From Amaurobius ferox (taxonomy: Eukaryota; Arthropoda; Arachnida; Araneae; Amaurobiidae), in the NCBI GenBank assembly GCA_951213105.1, contig OX578139.1:69065754-69129753 (forward strand): a stretch of 64,000 nt of DNA, given 5' to 3'. Within the stretch, counting starts at the first letter, position 1, and each line of letters opens with the position of its first letter. The notes beneath the pieces are model-generated. The model was not told the origin of the DNA, ran no database searches, and saw only the letters and a list, made by a program, of their open reading frames with translations. Below, in pieces: positions 11,114-22,203 of the stretch. The translations under genes were made by a program, and so were the position numbers.

Positions 11114-12560
11114 AACGAAAATATATATGATTGGCGATTTTTAAGCAAGCATCTAGAATAGTAACATAAGCCTTATGAACGAAAAATTCGCACTGCAATA
11201 TATATTAATTACGTTTTGGACAGCTCACTTCCGCGCTGCATTTTGACAATCATAGTTCGAACATCAAGCGAAAATGATTGATTTAAAAGGGATGCCATGT
11301 TTATCAATGACATTTGAATTAAACTGCCACATCAATCATTTTCAAAAAATAAAGTTTTCGGCATAAATTCAGTTCTCAAAACTGACATAATTTACATAAA
11401 AATAATTACTGTCACCCAAATAAGGTGAAAGAGTAATAAGAGAATAAATCATAAAGAAATTATATTTTAAGATGTGCATATGATCTATTGCTCATACTAT
11501 TGTAGATAAATCGAAGGAAGCTAAAGAAAGTAATTGCAAATCAAAGCGCAAGCATTCTGATTCCAGAAACAATTTAGAATTTCATTTAACGTGATATTCT
11601 TAACGAAATTACTTAGATTAATCACTACTGTAAAATTAATTTCATTTCGTGTCACAGTGTTATCAATTTTAGTCGAAGATTTATCTTGTCAAAAAAAAAA
11701 AAAAAACATGTTCTATTTGGCAATTCAAAAGAGTGAATTTACAATTCTACTTTTGTATAATGCGCTATAAATGATTCACATGTTTGTATAATAAATCTAT
11801 AAAAAGACGAAAACAATTTATAAGCAAGACTTTTAAAACGTTTTTCCTTCTTTTGCCAAAAACAATTTCCCTCTTTCCAAATCATTCTTGTGAAAACCGT
11901 CCTTGTATTTTCCAGTTAATTCTCATTTTATAAATTATAGGATTCTTTACAAATTTATGGGTTAACCTATATATAAAAGTGAAAGCAATTTTGCTTCTAT
12001 TTTTGTCTGTTGCGTATATAAATCTACAGCATATAATGGAATTTTTTTTCATCTTGCAGGTTTTTTATCTACTTCATAGCAGGTAATCCCATCCCATCCA
12101 TCTTTTGAGTTTCTAGTACTAGGAGTTGTCGAAATATTAATTTCAAAACGCAAAACAATTTTTATCGAAACTTTATTTAAAGAAAATCATGCGATATTGG
12201 ATGCAAAGGAATTGAATCAAATGTGCTTATACGGCAGAAAAATTTCATTTGATTTTTCTGTATTAAAAAGTAAAAAAAAAACGATACAGAAATAGAACAG
12301 CGTTAATTAATTTCATTTTGTGTCACAGTATTATCAATTTTAGTCGAAGGTTTATCATGCAAAAAAAAAAAAAAAAAAAAAAAAAAATATGTTATTTGGC
12401 AATTCAAAAGAGTGAATTTACAATTCTACTTTTGTATATCATTGAATATGGTATCAAAGTCTGTCATACGCATGGAATTCATCATCGTATGAATACATTC
12501 CGATAGTAAAGATTACACAGATCTTCATCTCTTAGTCACATTACGTAACCTTTTGCTTAC
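11114..12560. other. AT-rich sequence with a ~125-bp direct repeat
   Basis: No gene is seen. A segment running from TTAATTTCATTT through GTCACAG, TTTTAGTCGAAG, a poly-A run, and GGCAATTCAAAAGAGTGAAT occurs at 11636-11762 and 12305-12438. The A-run is 16 in one copy and 27 in the other (about 12361-12387). The copies are ~670 bp apart, suggesting a local duplication or two copies of a small unknown repeat. Confidence 0.7.
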
Positions 12561-12563
12561 GGG

Positions 12564-12767
12564 TGGGATAGTATCAATCCCAAACGAAGAACCTGTCAAA
12601 ATGACATGTATTTGACATACCCTAACCCAAACAGTTCGATTCCCTTTGCAGGCATTGGCGTCCATGAAGGTCAATGTCTGCAAAGGGGGATCGAGCTGCT
12701 TGGAATGGGGTATATCAAATACCTGTCTTTTTAAGAGGTTCTTCGTTTGGGGTTGACGCTGTCCCAC
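12564..12767. repeat. Long near-palindromic hairpin (~97-bp arms)
   Basis: The left arm runs from GTGGGATAGTATCAATCCC through CAAACGAAGAACC and CCCTTTGCAG. The right arm is its imperfect inverse, from CTGCAAAGGG through GGTTCTTCGTTTGGGG to GTCCCAC. The loop is only a few bases (around TCCATGAAGG). It may be a foldback element. Transcribed, it would form one long imperfect stem. There is no sign of terminal target duplication. Confidence 0.8.
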
Positions 12768-12954
12768 TACGCTGTCAGCAACTAGTCTGAACCGGATTTA
12801 TTCTTAACGCTCATCAGCCGCCAATGATATGGGCGCTATTAAGCGTGAAACCGGTTTATCGAAGCTAGTTGTTGCAGCGAAAACATTATCCATTCTCAAG
12901 TTATCAATAGAATTAAAAATTAAATTTAACAAACATATAAAACTGGCGACTCTC

Positions 12955-13368
12955 AAGAAAACTTGGTCAGACGCTGAAATCTGTAGTGTGCTAAGATATC
13001 TGCGAATTCAGGGCCAGCTCAAATCCTTCGCCAACTTTTTAAGGTAGTGGACCTTTTGTCATGTCACGTTAGCAGATTTGGATTTGGTGTAAGCATTTTG
13101 ATAACGGCAGAACACGGGTAACCGACAAGTAGCGATATGGACGAACAAGATCCTTCATTACTAATGACAATGATATCAGCATCGAAAGAATGATTCAGGA
13201 AGATAGGCGTCTTAAAACTTTGTTATTGCCAACCAACTTCAACAAGCTGTAATGTCTTGGATGCAGAATCTTGATACTGCTTTTTTCAGGTCTGGGATCC
13301 ATGCCTTGATGTACTGGTAGACCATACGCCTGGACAAGTATGAAGAGTACAAGGAAAAGTAATTTGTG
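12955..13368 (+). pseudogene. Mariner transposase fossil with central deletion
   Basis: The 12957-13045 frame reads KTWSDAEICSVLRYLRIQGQ, as in the N-terminal HTH of one mariner group. After a frame change it reads FVMSR*QIWIWCKHFDNGRTRVTDK*RYGRTR, then NDISIERMIQEDRR (13060-13215). It then jumps to a C-terminal-like WMQNLDTAFFRSGIHALMYW with LDKYEEYKEK (about 13258-13365). In-frame stops and loss of the whole D-D-D catalytic region show it is dead. Family placement is by remembered resemblance and is moderately sure. Confidence 0.65.
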
Positions 13369-13800
13369 TCAACATAAATAATTGGTTGTCCTTGCATTGA
13401 TATAAGAATAAATGTATTCATAGGACAGGTACCATAGTTAATGAAATATCCTCGTAGATTTTATAAATTTGCAGCATTGTATTTTTGGTTGGGTTATATG
13501 ATAAGTTACAACCATAGGATATGAGATCACAGAAATTTTTAATTTTAAAGCCATCTGCTTTACTTTGGTTCATTTCAAATTCACTTTGTTAGCGTTTCAA
13601 ATTCATATATATTTTTATTTTGTTTAACATATTGTTGCAATGAGATAAATATGGTACGGTTAAATGTTTTGCTAGCATTTTAACATTTTCATTTTAGCGA
13701 ATGTTGACCAAATTCTTATTTTTGTATATATTTGTATATTTTTCATACACACAAATTTCATATTTTTATATACACATAAATTTATACACATACGGGACTG
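13369..13800. other. AT-rich sequence, nothing recognised
   Basis: It contains runs of TTTTTATAT/ACACA type just before the SINE, and no coding or RNA gene signal. Confidence 0.6.
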
Positions 13801-14158
13801 GTCGTTAGATCACCGAAGTCAGGCAGCATAGGGCGCGGTTAGTACTTGGGTGGGTAACCACCTGGGAACACCGCGTGCTGTTGGCACATTTCGGGAGCGG
13901 TTGCCCGGTGGTTTGCGCTCTGGATTTGCACGCTGCCACAACACTGCCGCCGTGTTCATGCGATGTACGATCACGTTAAACATGTGGGTCCGTAAGTCCT
14001 TCCGAGAGGTTGGTGGTAGGGGAAGGAGGGCACGGTCCCTGTGGATGCCTCCCCCACTGGGTTCCGGTCTAAATTGGGTGGCACTTCCCGGCCGTCCAAA
14101 CAGTTACTTTACACCTTTCTGGTAGGTCGGACGGTCTGGATCTCAACAACAACAACAC
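13801..14158 (+). mobile_element. SINE with 5S rRNA-derived head
   Basis: 13801-13886 matches the 3' ~85 nt of animal 5S rRNA. It includes GATCACCGAAGTCAGGCAGC, GGTTAGTACTTGGGTGGGTA and CCTGGGAACACCGCGTGCTG, the region of the internal polymerase III promoter. The first ~35 nt of 5S are missing. After a linker, the body (about 13937-14140: CTGCCGCCGTGTTCATGC, GTGGGTCCGTAAGTCCTTCC, CGGTCTAAATTG) and the tail CTCAACAACAACAAC follow. ACATACGGGACTGG (13788-13801) and ACACACGGGACTGG (14155-14168) form a near-perfect 14-bp target duplication. The open frame through it is not a gene. Confidence 0.85.
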
Positions 14159-14168
14159 ACGGGACTGG

Positions 14169-14214
14169 ACCTTTCTGGTAGGTCGGACGGTCTGGGTCTC
14201 AACAACAACAACAC
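14169..14214 (+). mobile_element. SINE tail fragment
   Basis: A second copy of the last ~46 bp of the SINE, ACCTTTCTGGTAGGTCGGAC and on to CAACAACAACAAC, lies directly after the target duplication of the full copy. A degraded duplication (CATGGGATTGG) follows. It is either a second truncated insertion at the same site or a local duplication. Confidence 0.7.
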
Positions 14215-14317
14215 ATGGGATTGGGATATTTTATTCTTCATATTTGCTTGCACAGACAATTTTGAATCGTGAAAACATAGATTATTCTAATTATTTTTAT
14301 GATAATTTAATATATAT

Positions 14318-14833
14318 AAATGTTTTAAATTTTAATATCTATTACCTTAGAAACCATTTAAATCAATAAATACATTTCGGAAAGAAATACGAAATATAAA
14401 TTTTTATACGGTCCCCCGGTCCTACCAATTATAATTAGGAAAATCATCCTCATACAATTTCATGCAAAATAAAAATAAATATTCTTTTTACGACCAAAAT
14501 TCACCAAGTTATGAAGCATTAAACTTTATAACTTAAGTCGCTTTTCCACGCATAAAAATATCCCGTTTCAAACAACCAACCAATCAGGGACCGTATTGAC
14601 CATTTCTCAGCACAAAAGTGCTCCAAATTTAAACAGCTATAAGTCGGTCAATTTTGGTCGTAAAAGAATGATTTTTCTTTTATTTTGCATAAAATTGTAT
14701 GGGGCTGATTTTCCTAAATATAATTGGTAGGACCGGGGTAATGTATAAAAATTTATATTTCGTATTTCTTTCAGAAATGCATTTATTGATTTAACTGTTT
14801 CTAAGATAATGGATTATAAAATTTAAAACATTT
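14318..14833. mobile_element. Foldback/MITE-like element with ~215-bp inverted arms
   Basis: The left arm (14318-~14540) and right arm (~14618-14833) are inverse copies. Matching landmarks include AAATGTTTTAAATTTTA, GAAAGAAATACGAAATATAA, GGTCCTACCAATTATA, AGGAAAATCA and TACGACCAAAATT. Only ~80 bp lie between the arms and nothing is encoded. Long arms around a tiny centre are typical of foldback or MITE DNA elements. A target duplication could not be fixed in the AT-rich flanks. Confidence 0.8.
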
Positions 14834-14844
14834 TTGCAATTGGA

Positions 14845-15384
14845 AGTGTATCTCTGTGACTAACGGTTGAGGAAATAGCCATTGGGCACCGATAGCACTG
14901 GACACCCTATATATATGTATAAAGCGACGGTAGCAGAGTTCAGAGTTGTGTGTGCGTCTCTGATATAGGAATTCGAAGGAGAGCTCATGGCCATCTGGTA
15001 TTGCAAGTGTAAAGTGTGACAAAGCATCGGTGTTACCCAAGTTATATGAAAGAAGATCAGGTACCGTACAATTAAACTATATGAGGATAACTTCTGTGTC
15101 TAAATTTGTGTTTTTAAGGAAAAGCTAATTAATGCATCCCACCACGTGCTCCAACCAAATATCAATTCATCTGGCATTACACCCCCCGAACTACCATTGA
15201 GATGTATTCCACTATTGTGATATTTATTTAATTTGTAAAACTAAAGAGTGTAAATTGAGTATGTGATAAATAAATGTTTGTTCCTTTACTATTAACCTTA
15301 ATTTTTAGTTTGTTAACTTAGTATCCCGTTAAGCACAGAAATAGGTGGGTTTTGCGGCCACCAACGCAATGTACACAGCAGTAA
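14845..15384 (+). other. Promoter-plus-polyA block, possible solo LTR
   Basis: A TATA-like stretch (CTATATATATGTATAAAGCG, about 14907-14926) is followed by AGCAGAGTTCAGAGTTGTGTG. At 15269-15274 there is AATAAA, then a GT/T-rich stretch. This resembles the U3-R-U5 order of an LTR, but no paired LTR or clear TG...CA borders are seen. It could instead be the 5' leader of the reverse transcriptase downstream. Confidence 0.3.
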
Positions 15385-16464
15385 GTTTTAGAACAGATTA
15401 CATGTATAATTAATATACTAAAAACATTGTTATCCAATTTAAATCAAATTAATACCTTCAAATTGCAAAAAACAACCATACATGATTTAAAACGCAAACT
15501 TATTTCCAAGTATAAACAATTTTTTGATACCCATCAAAATTTAAACATTCCATATTTAGTAATCATACCAAAATTTCACAAGGACCCAGTAAAATTTAGA
15601 ACAGTTACCAGTGGATACAACTCTTATGCATCAAAAGCTAATAAAAAACTTCTCAAAGTCTTGAACATTCTTTTTCATGCTATTTCCCTAGAGCCACATT
15701 GCATTATCCGAAATAGCTATGAACTTATTCAAAAACTGAAATCCTTTTCTGCCATTGACTCTTTCCAAACATTAGATTTTAAAGATCTTTTTAATAACAT
15801 CGACATTAAAGATTTATTCTCTGTCATTAAACAACTCTTCGATCAATTCAAATTAAATACTCTTACTAAATATGACTCGTCCACCTTTAATAATTTATTG
15901 CATTTTGTGCTTTTTCACAACTATCTTGTACATGGCAATGCTGTATACCTCCAAACGATTGGAGTACCGCAAGGATCCACTAGTAGCTCCATGCTCGCCA
16001 ATATTTATCTCTACTTCTACGAAAGAAAATCCACTCTGTTCACTCGTAACATTTCTATTTTTCGATACATTGATGATGTTTTTCTTTGTTTTCATACTGC
16101 ACACGATTCTTTACCCACACTTAATATATATCCATCCAATCTTGAATTAATACCGAATGAATCCCACCCTTCCAAATCTGTAAATTATCTTGACATCACC
16201 ATTGATATACATTGTAACTCTTTCACTACTACTATTTATGATAAGAGACATCAATTTAAATTTAATGTAAAATTCTTCCCACATTTCTCTTCTTGCCTTA
16301 GCAACCAAGTTTTTAGAAATCTAATCACTAGCTATTTGCTCCGCATTAAACGCCTGGATAGTAATAAGTGTACACTATCACACATTAATAGTCTCAAAAA
16401 TCTTTGCTATATGTACAACTTCCCCCCCTTATTTGTAGATCGCAGTATAAGTACAGTATTCTAA
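15385..16464 (+). pseudogene. Penelope-like reverse transcriptase, 5'-incomplete
   Basis: The frame is open from the stop at 15382 to TAA at 16462, about 360 codons. There is no ATG upstream of the catalytic core (the first candidate is TTG at 15427), so the 5' end is truncated or lies in an exon not seen. Counting from 15427: IPKFHKDPVKFRTV (residues ~42-55), motif A LDFKDLFNNID (~115-125), motif B GVPQGS with MLANIYL (~179-197), motif C YIDD (~214-217) and NYLDITI (~253). Lys-His-Lys-type fingers and a FxNI motif after the first Asp suggest the Penelope-like group rather than LINE or LTR types. No GIY-YIG endonuclease was found downstream, as in endonuclease-less relatives or a truncated copy. 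Confidence 0.75.
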
Positions 16465-16491
16465 AGTCGTGGAAACACCATAAAATAAACA

Positions 16492-16676
16492 CCGCCCCGG
16501 CGGGCAAACATAAAAATGTAAAAATATTAAAAAACAGTAATTTCGATTACACTAAAAACGAAAAAATTTTTTAAAAAAACCGCCTCGGCGGGTAAAGAAA
16601 AAAGTTTAAAACACTCATAAAACCGTTAAGGCGGATATCTAAAAAACTAATAAAACAAAAAACAGGCTACGGCTCC
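16492..16676 (+). repeat. Run of GC-rich mini-hairpins in A-rich DNA
   Basis: Just after the RT stop, CCGCCCCGGCGGG (16492-16504), CCGCCTCGGCGGG (16580-16592) and CCGTTAAGGCGG (16623-16634) stand out. A weaker GGCTACGGCTCC (16665-16676) follows. All sit in otherwise A/T-rich sequence, and each of the first two can fold into a tight stem. They may be 3' UTR signals of the retroelement. No known motif was recognised. Confidence 0.65.
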
Positions 16677-17039
16677 AAAAAACAGTGTTATCCATTCTTT
16701 CAAAGTTTTCGATATTCGTGGTCACATCTCGGTCAGTTTCTAAACTCTTGGGTTTATCTCTCCGAAACTATGTACTGCTACTTCCACTTCTTCTGGTCTG
16801 GATTATTCCCACGTGGTATTCAGCGAGGTAAACGTACAGATTGTAGCATGTGGGGGAATCATTTGAAGATTATTCACGGTGACGACCTTTCGACATGTGA
16901 GTTGCTCTTTTTTGCAAATTCGTATATTTGTGCGCTATATTTTTCATGTTCATGTCTATGTGGTATTTTATATTTCATGTTTATGTGGTATTTTATGATA
17001 TATAATTGAATTTATCCTATTTGGTTTTTTTCTGTTATT

Positions 17040-17160
17040 CCGTTGTTGGGCACAGATTGCATAATATTTTAACCACGTGTTTTTATGCAATCATAGAAAC
17101 AACGGATTTTAGTATATCTGTCTAGAATGTGCCCCTGAAGACGTTTCTGGCAGATATACT
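17040..17160 (+). repeat. Two adjacent hairpins downstream of the RT
   Basis: Hairpin one pairs CCGTTGTT with AACAACGG and GATTGCATA with TATGCAATC (17040-17105). Hairpin two pairs AGTATATCTG (17111-17120) with CAGATATACT (17151-17160), extended by CTAGAA/TTCTGG around a CCCCTGAAGACG loop. Penelope-like elements often carry structured, sometimes ribozyme, sequences near their ends. No complete hammerhead core was seen here. Confidence 0.5.
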
Positions 17161-17318
17161 ATTTTTTAATATATTTTCCTTGTCCTGGTCTCTCCGTGCT
17201 CTGCTTTTTCGGCCCTTCCTCGTTGCTTTTTGCTTTTCACACACGCTTTTATTTTGCTCGCGGTTAGATACTGTGGTTACTGATTCACACTCTTGCACTT
17301 TAGTTTTTGTTATTTTAA

Positions 17319-17346
17319 TTTATATATATATATATATATATATATA
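17319..17346 (+). repeat. (TA)n microsatellite
   Basis: An AT-dinucleotide run lies directly beside the 5' end of the Tc1 element, which targets TA. Confidence 0.85.
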
Positions 17347-17351
17347 CACTC

Positions 17352-18451
17352 TAAGACCAAAAAATCGACTCACCACGCAAAATAATCCCATAGTAATGAA
17401 ACTTTACATTTCGACCGAATATGCAAGTGATCAAAAATTCGCCGCCAATGAATGAATAGTCGGAACTTCAGCGCATTGAAACTGAACACCGTGATGTTGT
17501 ATATAAGGAGCAAACTTCGCTTTCAGAAACTAAACATGCGGTGGCTTTCGATTGCGTTTACGTACCTTAATTGTAACAATGCCTCGCCGGCGAATTCGCG
17601 GCCACTACTCGCATATGAAGGAGTTTGAAAGAGGGCGTGCGGTCGGACTGCGTGAGGCTGGATTGACACGCCGGAATCCGCTCGGCATTTGGGTAGAAGC
17701 GATGCAGCAGTTAGACGATGCTGGCAGGAATGGGTCCGTAATGGCAGGTTTCAGCTGCAAGCGGGCAACAGACGGCTTGGAACGACGACAGAACGGGAAG
17801 ATAGAGCAATTGTCAGAGCAGCTGTGACAGCACAAGATTCGTCGTTATCAACCATCCTACGTATGATAAAAATGGAAGTGACCACCCAGACCATTAATAG
17901 AAGACTACGGGAGGGGAATTTAACACTCACGGTGCCCAATACGCCGCCTACCACTAACCAGTATGCACCGTCTACAGCAATGATGCCGGGCCCGATCAAC
18001 GTGGAATTGTTCGGATTGGGAACGAGTTGTCTTCAGTGATGAGTTCCATTTAGAACTGAGTCCCGACGATCAGCGCAGACGTGTCTGGAGACAGCTCGGA
18101 TATCGCCAGGATCCTGCTCTTACTGTCACACGCCACCCGGCCCGACAACAGGGAGTTATGGTCTGGAGTGTCATTTCCTTTGATAGCCGGACCCCTTTGA
18201 TAGTTCTCCGTGGCATCATCACAACACAGCGGTACGTTGCCGACATTCTACGACTCGTTGTATTGCTTTTCCTTTCGCGACACTCCGGGCTAACATCTTG
18301 CAACCCACCAAGCTCCCTTCCGGAATTAAAAACTGCTCTTTGTAAGGCTTGGAACTCTTTGAGCACACAACTCATCCAAACCCTCATTGACAGTATGGGA
18401 AATCGTTGTGTAGCATACGTGGCTATCCGAGGTTCCTATACACCGTATTAA
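17352..18451 (+). pseudogene. Tcb1-like Tc1 transposase, dead
   Basis: The left inverted-repeat end is TAAGACCAAAAAATCGA, matching the second copy at 37713-39112. The coding remnant starts at the ATG at 17579 (MPRRRIRGHYSHMKEFERGR, a paired-like HTH). It shifts frame near 17690 (MGRSDAAVRRCWQEWVRNGR) and again near 18020, where FSDE (first catalytic Asp) and RRVWRQ appear. It runs on to VMVWSVISFDSRTPL and FLSRHSGL, then jumps to a C-terminal-like YVAIRGSYTPY. The part holding the second Asp (QQDNA) and the final acidic residue is deleted, and no right inverted repeat was found. Confidence 0.88.
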
Positions 18452-18668
18452 ACTGCAGCATCACATTGTTTTAATCATTCTGTTGCACTGAGGTTGACAC
18501 TCGTTTTGTGACCCTTTTCCTTTCAACACTTTTCTTTGGATAATATAATAAAAGTCATTATTATCCTTGTTTTGCATTGTTTTCTACGTCTATAACCCTA
18601 TTACACCCACATACCGCGTCTCTTTCCATTTCGATTTAGATTTCCTGAAATTTTCACATAAACAGGAA

Positions 18669-18737
<69 letters not shown>

Positions 18738-18806
18738 CTATATGTATATAGGGGGTGAGTGTGTTATTAACAATGTTTATCCCATTTATTTATTTATTTA
18801 TTTGAT
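18669..18806 (+). repeat. (TA)n and (ATTT)n microsatellites
   Basis: Two long TA runs (18669-18737, broken by CATA) are followed by an ATTT run at 18784-18806. They lie next to AT-rich unique sequence. Confidence 0.9.
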
Positions 18807-19889
18807 TAGGAAAAATGAACTTGTATAGTTATTTTAAAATAAATTGATAAACATCTAAGGAAAGTCATATGCTATTTACAGTAAATCTTAAATACGTAGT
18901 TTACACTAAACTTTGTAGAAAATGCCCTAAAACGCTATTAATTTACATTCATAAATTATCTATAAAATATAAGCTAGTATGAAACTTTATAATTTTTGAA
19001 ATTCCAAGGAAATCTAATTTTGTTAAGTACCCTTCCTTTTTATCAAACTTTAAAACTTTTTTGGCTGAGGTATTATTAAAAAGTCTTGTGTTGTAAAGTA
19101 GATTTTGAAAATATGATAAAATATTTTTATACTTAATTCTTTGTTGTATATATGCGTTTGGTTTCTAAAATTTTTTAAAAGAATCACTTGGAGCTAAATT
19201 TACTTGGAAAGCGTTTTGGGATTAAATTTTAAGCCTTAGTAAAATTATACTGAAAACGTTCTTTTAAAATATTTTATATTAAATTTAATTTTTCCTCAAA
19301 GGATGTTCGCTTAAAAGCTTTTTGCTGTTCATTTTGCTTCTTATTTTGAAAACGAAAAAAAAAAAAAAAAAAAATAAGAATGTTATAATATTTTAATATT
19401 AAAAAAACATTTCCAAGTAATAACTAAAATTCAAATATATTTAAAAAATTATATTAAAAATTAGACATTATTTTATTAATCTTTCAAAAGCCTTTGGAAT
19501 TTGATGTATTTTTCCATTAAACATCCAAAATAGAAAATAACAAAAATAAAAATTTGAAATTAGTCTAACTAATTCAATTCACTAAATTAGTGGTATTTAA
19601 TATGAAACAAACTGACTAAATATTTCGTAAGTGTTGGTAAATTCCAGCCATCTAAAACAATTTGATCTTGTTTAAAAACATTTACATTCACTGACATGTA
19701 TTCGGCTAATTTCGCATAAATTTACTACTTTGTTGAATTGATTAAATATATAATTATACATGCACTTTTTGCATACAAATATTTGTGTATAAAAATGATA
19801 GAATAGTATATTTCTTCTGTTTAGAACTTTATTAAGTTTATTTATTCTGACTTTCAGGAATAATATAATAAAACAACTACAGCTTTAAA
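18807..19889. other. AT-rich sequence, nothing recognised
   Basis: No open frame of note, no RNA gene and no known repeat was found. There is one poly-A run of ~20 at about 19355. Confidence 0.6.
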
Positions 19890-20105
19890 GTCGATCCGGT
19901 GGTCGAGCGGTCAGCGGCATGCGTTTCCGTCTGATCGCTGGATTGCGAATTCGAACCGCGCCAGCGGGCATGTCAATGCCAAGTCAGACTGCCGCCCTTC
20001 GAGGAGCATCAATAAAAGTGAAGCTGCAAATCTTCTCCCCTTCGCCATGGGATACCCTGTGGTGCGTAGGCGCCCCTTCACCACAAGGGAATTAGTGACG
20101 AACGG
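19890..20105 (+). mobile_element. tRNA-derived SINE (second type)
   Basis: The tRNA-like head has an A-box-like TGGTCGAGCGGTCAGCGGCA (from ~19900) and a B-box-like GCGAATTCGAACCGCG (~19946-19961). The body has CTGCCGCCCTTCGAGGAGCA, AAGTGAAGCTGCAAATCTTC and GGTGCGTAGGCGCCCCTTCA. The exact 11-bp repeat ACAGCTTTAAA flanks it (19879-19890 and 20106-20116), a clear target-site duplication. The body is unrelated to the SINE at 27031. Confidence 0.85.
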
Positions 20106-20335
20106 ACAGCTTTAAATCAGTAATGCTAGTTTATGAACTAAACTAGAAAGATTATTTTAATGGGAAAATATTTTTGTTTGAGGTGTAAAGAAAGTAGTTA
20201 AATGTGCTTGTTAGATATGTATTTTATGCTGATACCCAAAGGAGGCATATATGTCATATCATGAATGGATTAAGATACAATGAGCATTTTGCCATCATGA
20301 TCGGCACACTATGAGGGGTTAGATATAACAGAAAC

Positions 20336-20425
20336 AATTCTGCAAGTCTATTCTGCAAATTTATTCTGCAAATTATTCTGCAAATTTATTCTTCAAATTA
20401 TTCTGCAAATTTATTCTGCTTTGTT
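20336..20425 (+). repeat. Short tandem repeat, 12-13 bp unit
   Basis: Units like ATTCTGCAAATT are repeated about six times with small variation. Confidence 0.85.
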
Positions 20426-20509
20426 TATTCAGAAGTAATGGAGTCTCCTAGGAGAGCCCTCTCATACAAGGAGTTAGATGCCTGCCTGCATCGTTTCGGT
20501 AATTAAAAA

Positions 20510-21046
20510 CCTGTCTTTCTGTGCGAAATGGCCCACAAAAATTATATTTACCCACTGTAATTAGGAAACTAATTGACCAAGTGTCACAAATTTGTGGTAG
20601 ATAAGTCCTTTATGGTTTACAGTGTGCTTATTAGATTTTGGTACGATTCGAAATAAAATAATCCACTTTTTTTACAAAATAGCCAGCAAAAATTGTCAAA
20701 GTCTAAAATAACAGATTACGTCTTCTGTGATGTACTAATTAATAGGTGTTTCATAGGTAATTTTTGACGATGAAAATAATGAGACCTACCTCATAGCTTT
20801 GGTCATCCTGTTATTGAGATATTTCTGTCTTTTAGCATTTTTGTCACGCCGACTGTGAAAATACGTCCACTTACCAAATTAGCACGAAAATTGGATTAAC
20901 AGTGCAAATTCAGTGTAATTTCAACTAATTATGCGCGTTATTTTGTGAAATTAAGCTCAATTTTATAAATTATGGAAGAAAGAAATGACAAATGTATTTG
21001 AGTCTGTAGGAGAAGACATGTGCTGCCCACATCAGATTTTTTTTTA
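20510..21046 (-). mobile_element. Family C element, 3'-truncated
   Basis: It carries CGAAATGGCCCACAAAAAT, TTTTGACGATGAAAATAATG and the 5' terminus TCTGATGTGGGCAGCACATG (inverse, ending near 21046). The microsatellite and terminal hairpin are missing. Confidence 0.75.
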
Positions 21047-21404
21047 TCCTGCTCCGTAATCGATTAAACATAATAAAAAATATATGACTTTTAAAAATAG
21101 TTGACAAAAAACAGATGACTGGAAATATCATTTAAAAATTTCCAAAATTCGTTATACTCGTATCTTATATCTCAAGGTCGTAACTGATAGAACTCAATTA
21201 AAAATATAATACCGTTTGCATATAAAAAAATATTATAGGAATTTCATTATTATTTAAATCGAACAAACTGATGAAAATCGTTTACAGAGTAAGCATATTT
21301 GATTTAAATCCGTTGGTAAGCGAACTGATATCATTTTCTTCAAATAAAGTTTCAGAAAAAAAACGTCTGCATAATTTTATAAAAGGTTAAATTGTGCGTT
21401 TTCA

Positions 21405-22203
21405 CTTTCCCTACAATGTAAGGTATAGGGAAAGTATTGAAATCATGTCGAAAATCGCAACTCGAGTTTTCGGCGAATATACAAATTTTGAGCACTCAAA
21501 GAACCTGAAAAAACTATTTTTAGCGTGACGTCTGTGTGTGTGTGTATGTATGCATCCGCTCTATATAAATAACTAATGTGTCGAATTTCACTTGCCATAT
21601 AAATCAAGTGTGGGTGACCCTGGTGCTGATTAGATTTTGGTATTATTTGGAAAAAAATAACTTGCCTTTTCTATGAAATAGCATGCAAAAAATATAAGTA
21701 TCCACTCTAGGTGAAGAACTGAGGAACCAAATTTCCCAAAATTTGGTAAATAAGTCACATATTGCTTACGCTTCTTCTGATTAAATTCTGTTACGATTCG
21801 GAAGGAAAGACCATGCCTGTTTTGCCAAATGGCCCGCAGAAAGTGCTGAAAACTAAATTAAAAGGTAATGTATGTTCAAATGTATCAATTATAAATTCTT
21901 GTTTTATACGCAATTTTTGACAACAAAAAGAACAAGACTAACCCATAACTCTGTAACTCACCTTTCTCGCAATATTTAATTTCTTTTTATATATATATAT
22001 ATATATATATTTCTGTCATTTCACATGCGAAAATATCTCCAGTCGGTAAATGAAAAAAAATGAAATGAAACTGCAAATTAAGTGAATTTTAAGTAATTAT
22101 CCACATTATTTTGTGACATGAAACTGAATTTAATGAATTATATTAGAAAGAAAATGAATTTGAGTCTGTAGCAAAGGTCATGTGCTGCTCACATTCGTTT
22201 TTT
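21405..22203 (-). mobile_element. Family C element, near full length
   Basis: The left (3') end keeps the large hairpin ACTTTCCCTACAATGTAAGG with TATAGGGAAAGT. Next come TGTCGAAAATCGCAACTCGAG and a (GT)n microsatellite near 21533-21546. The 5' end at the right reads GGTCATGTGCTGCTCACATTCG. A TA run lies at 21992-22010. Confidence 0.8.

Noticed and set aside
13801..13886. A functional 5S rRNA gene
   Set aside because: The first ~35 nt are missing, there are substitutions (for example GTCGTTAGATC), and it is joined to a SINE body.
13850..14125. A 91-codon frame on the plus strand
   Set aside because: It runs through the 5S-derived head and body of a SINE; the frame is incidental.
17111..17160. 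Hammerhead ribozyme downstream of the RT
   Set aside because: CTGAAGACG lies in the loop, but a complete CUGAUGA...GAAA core with three stems could not be built.
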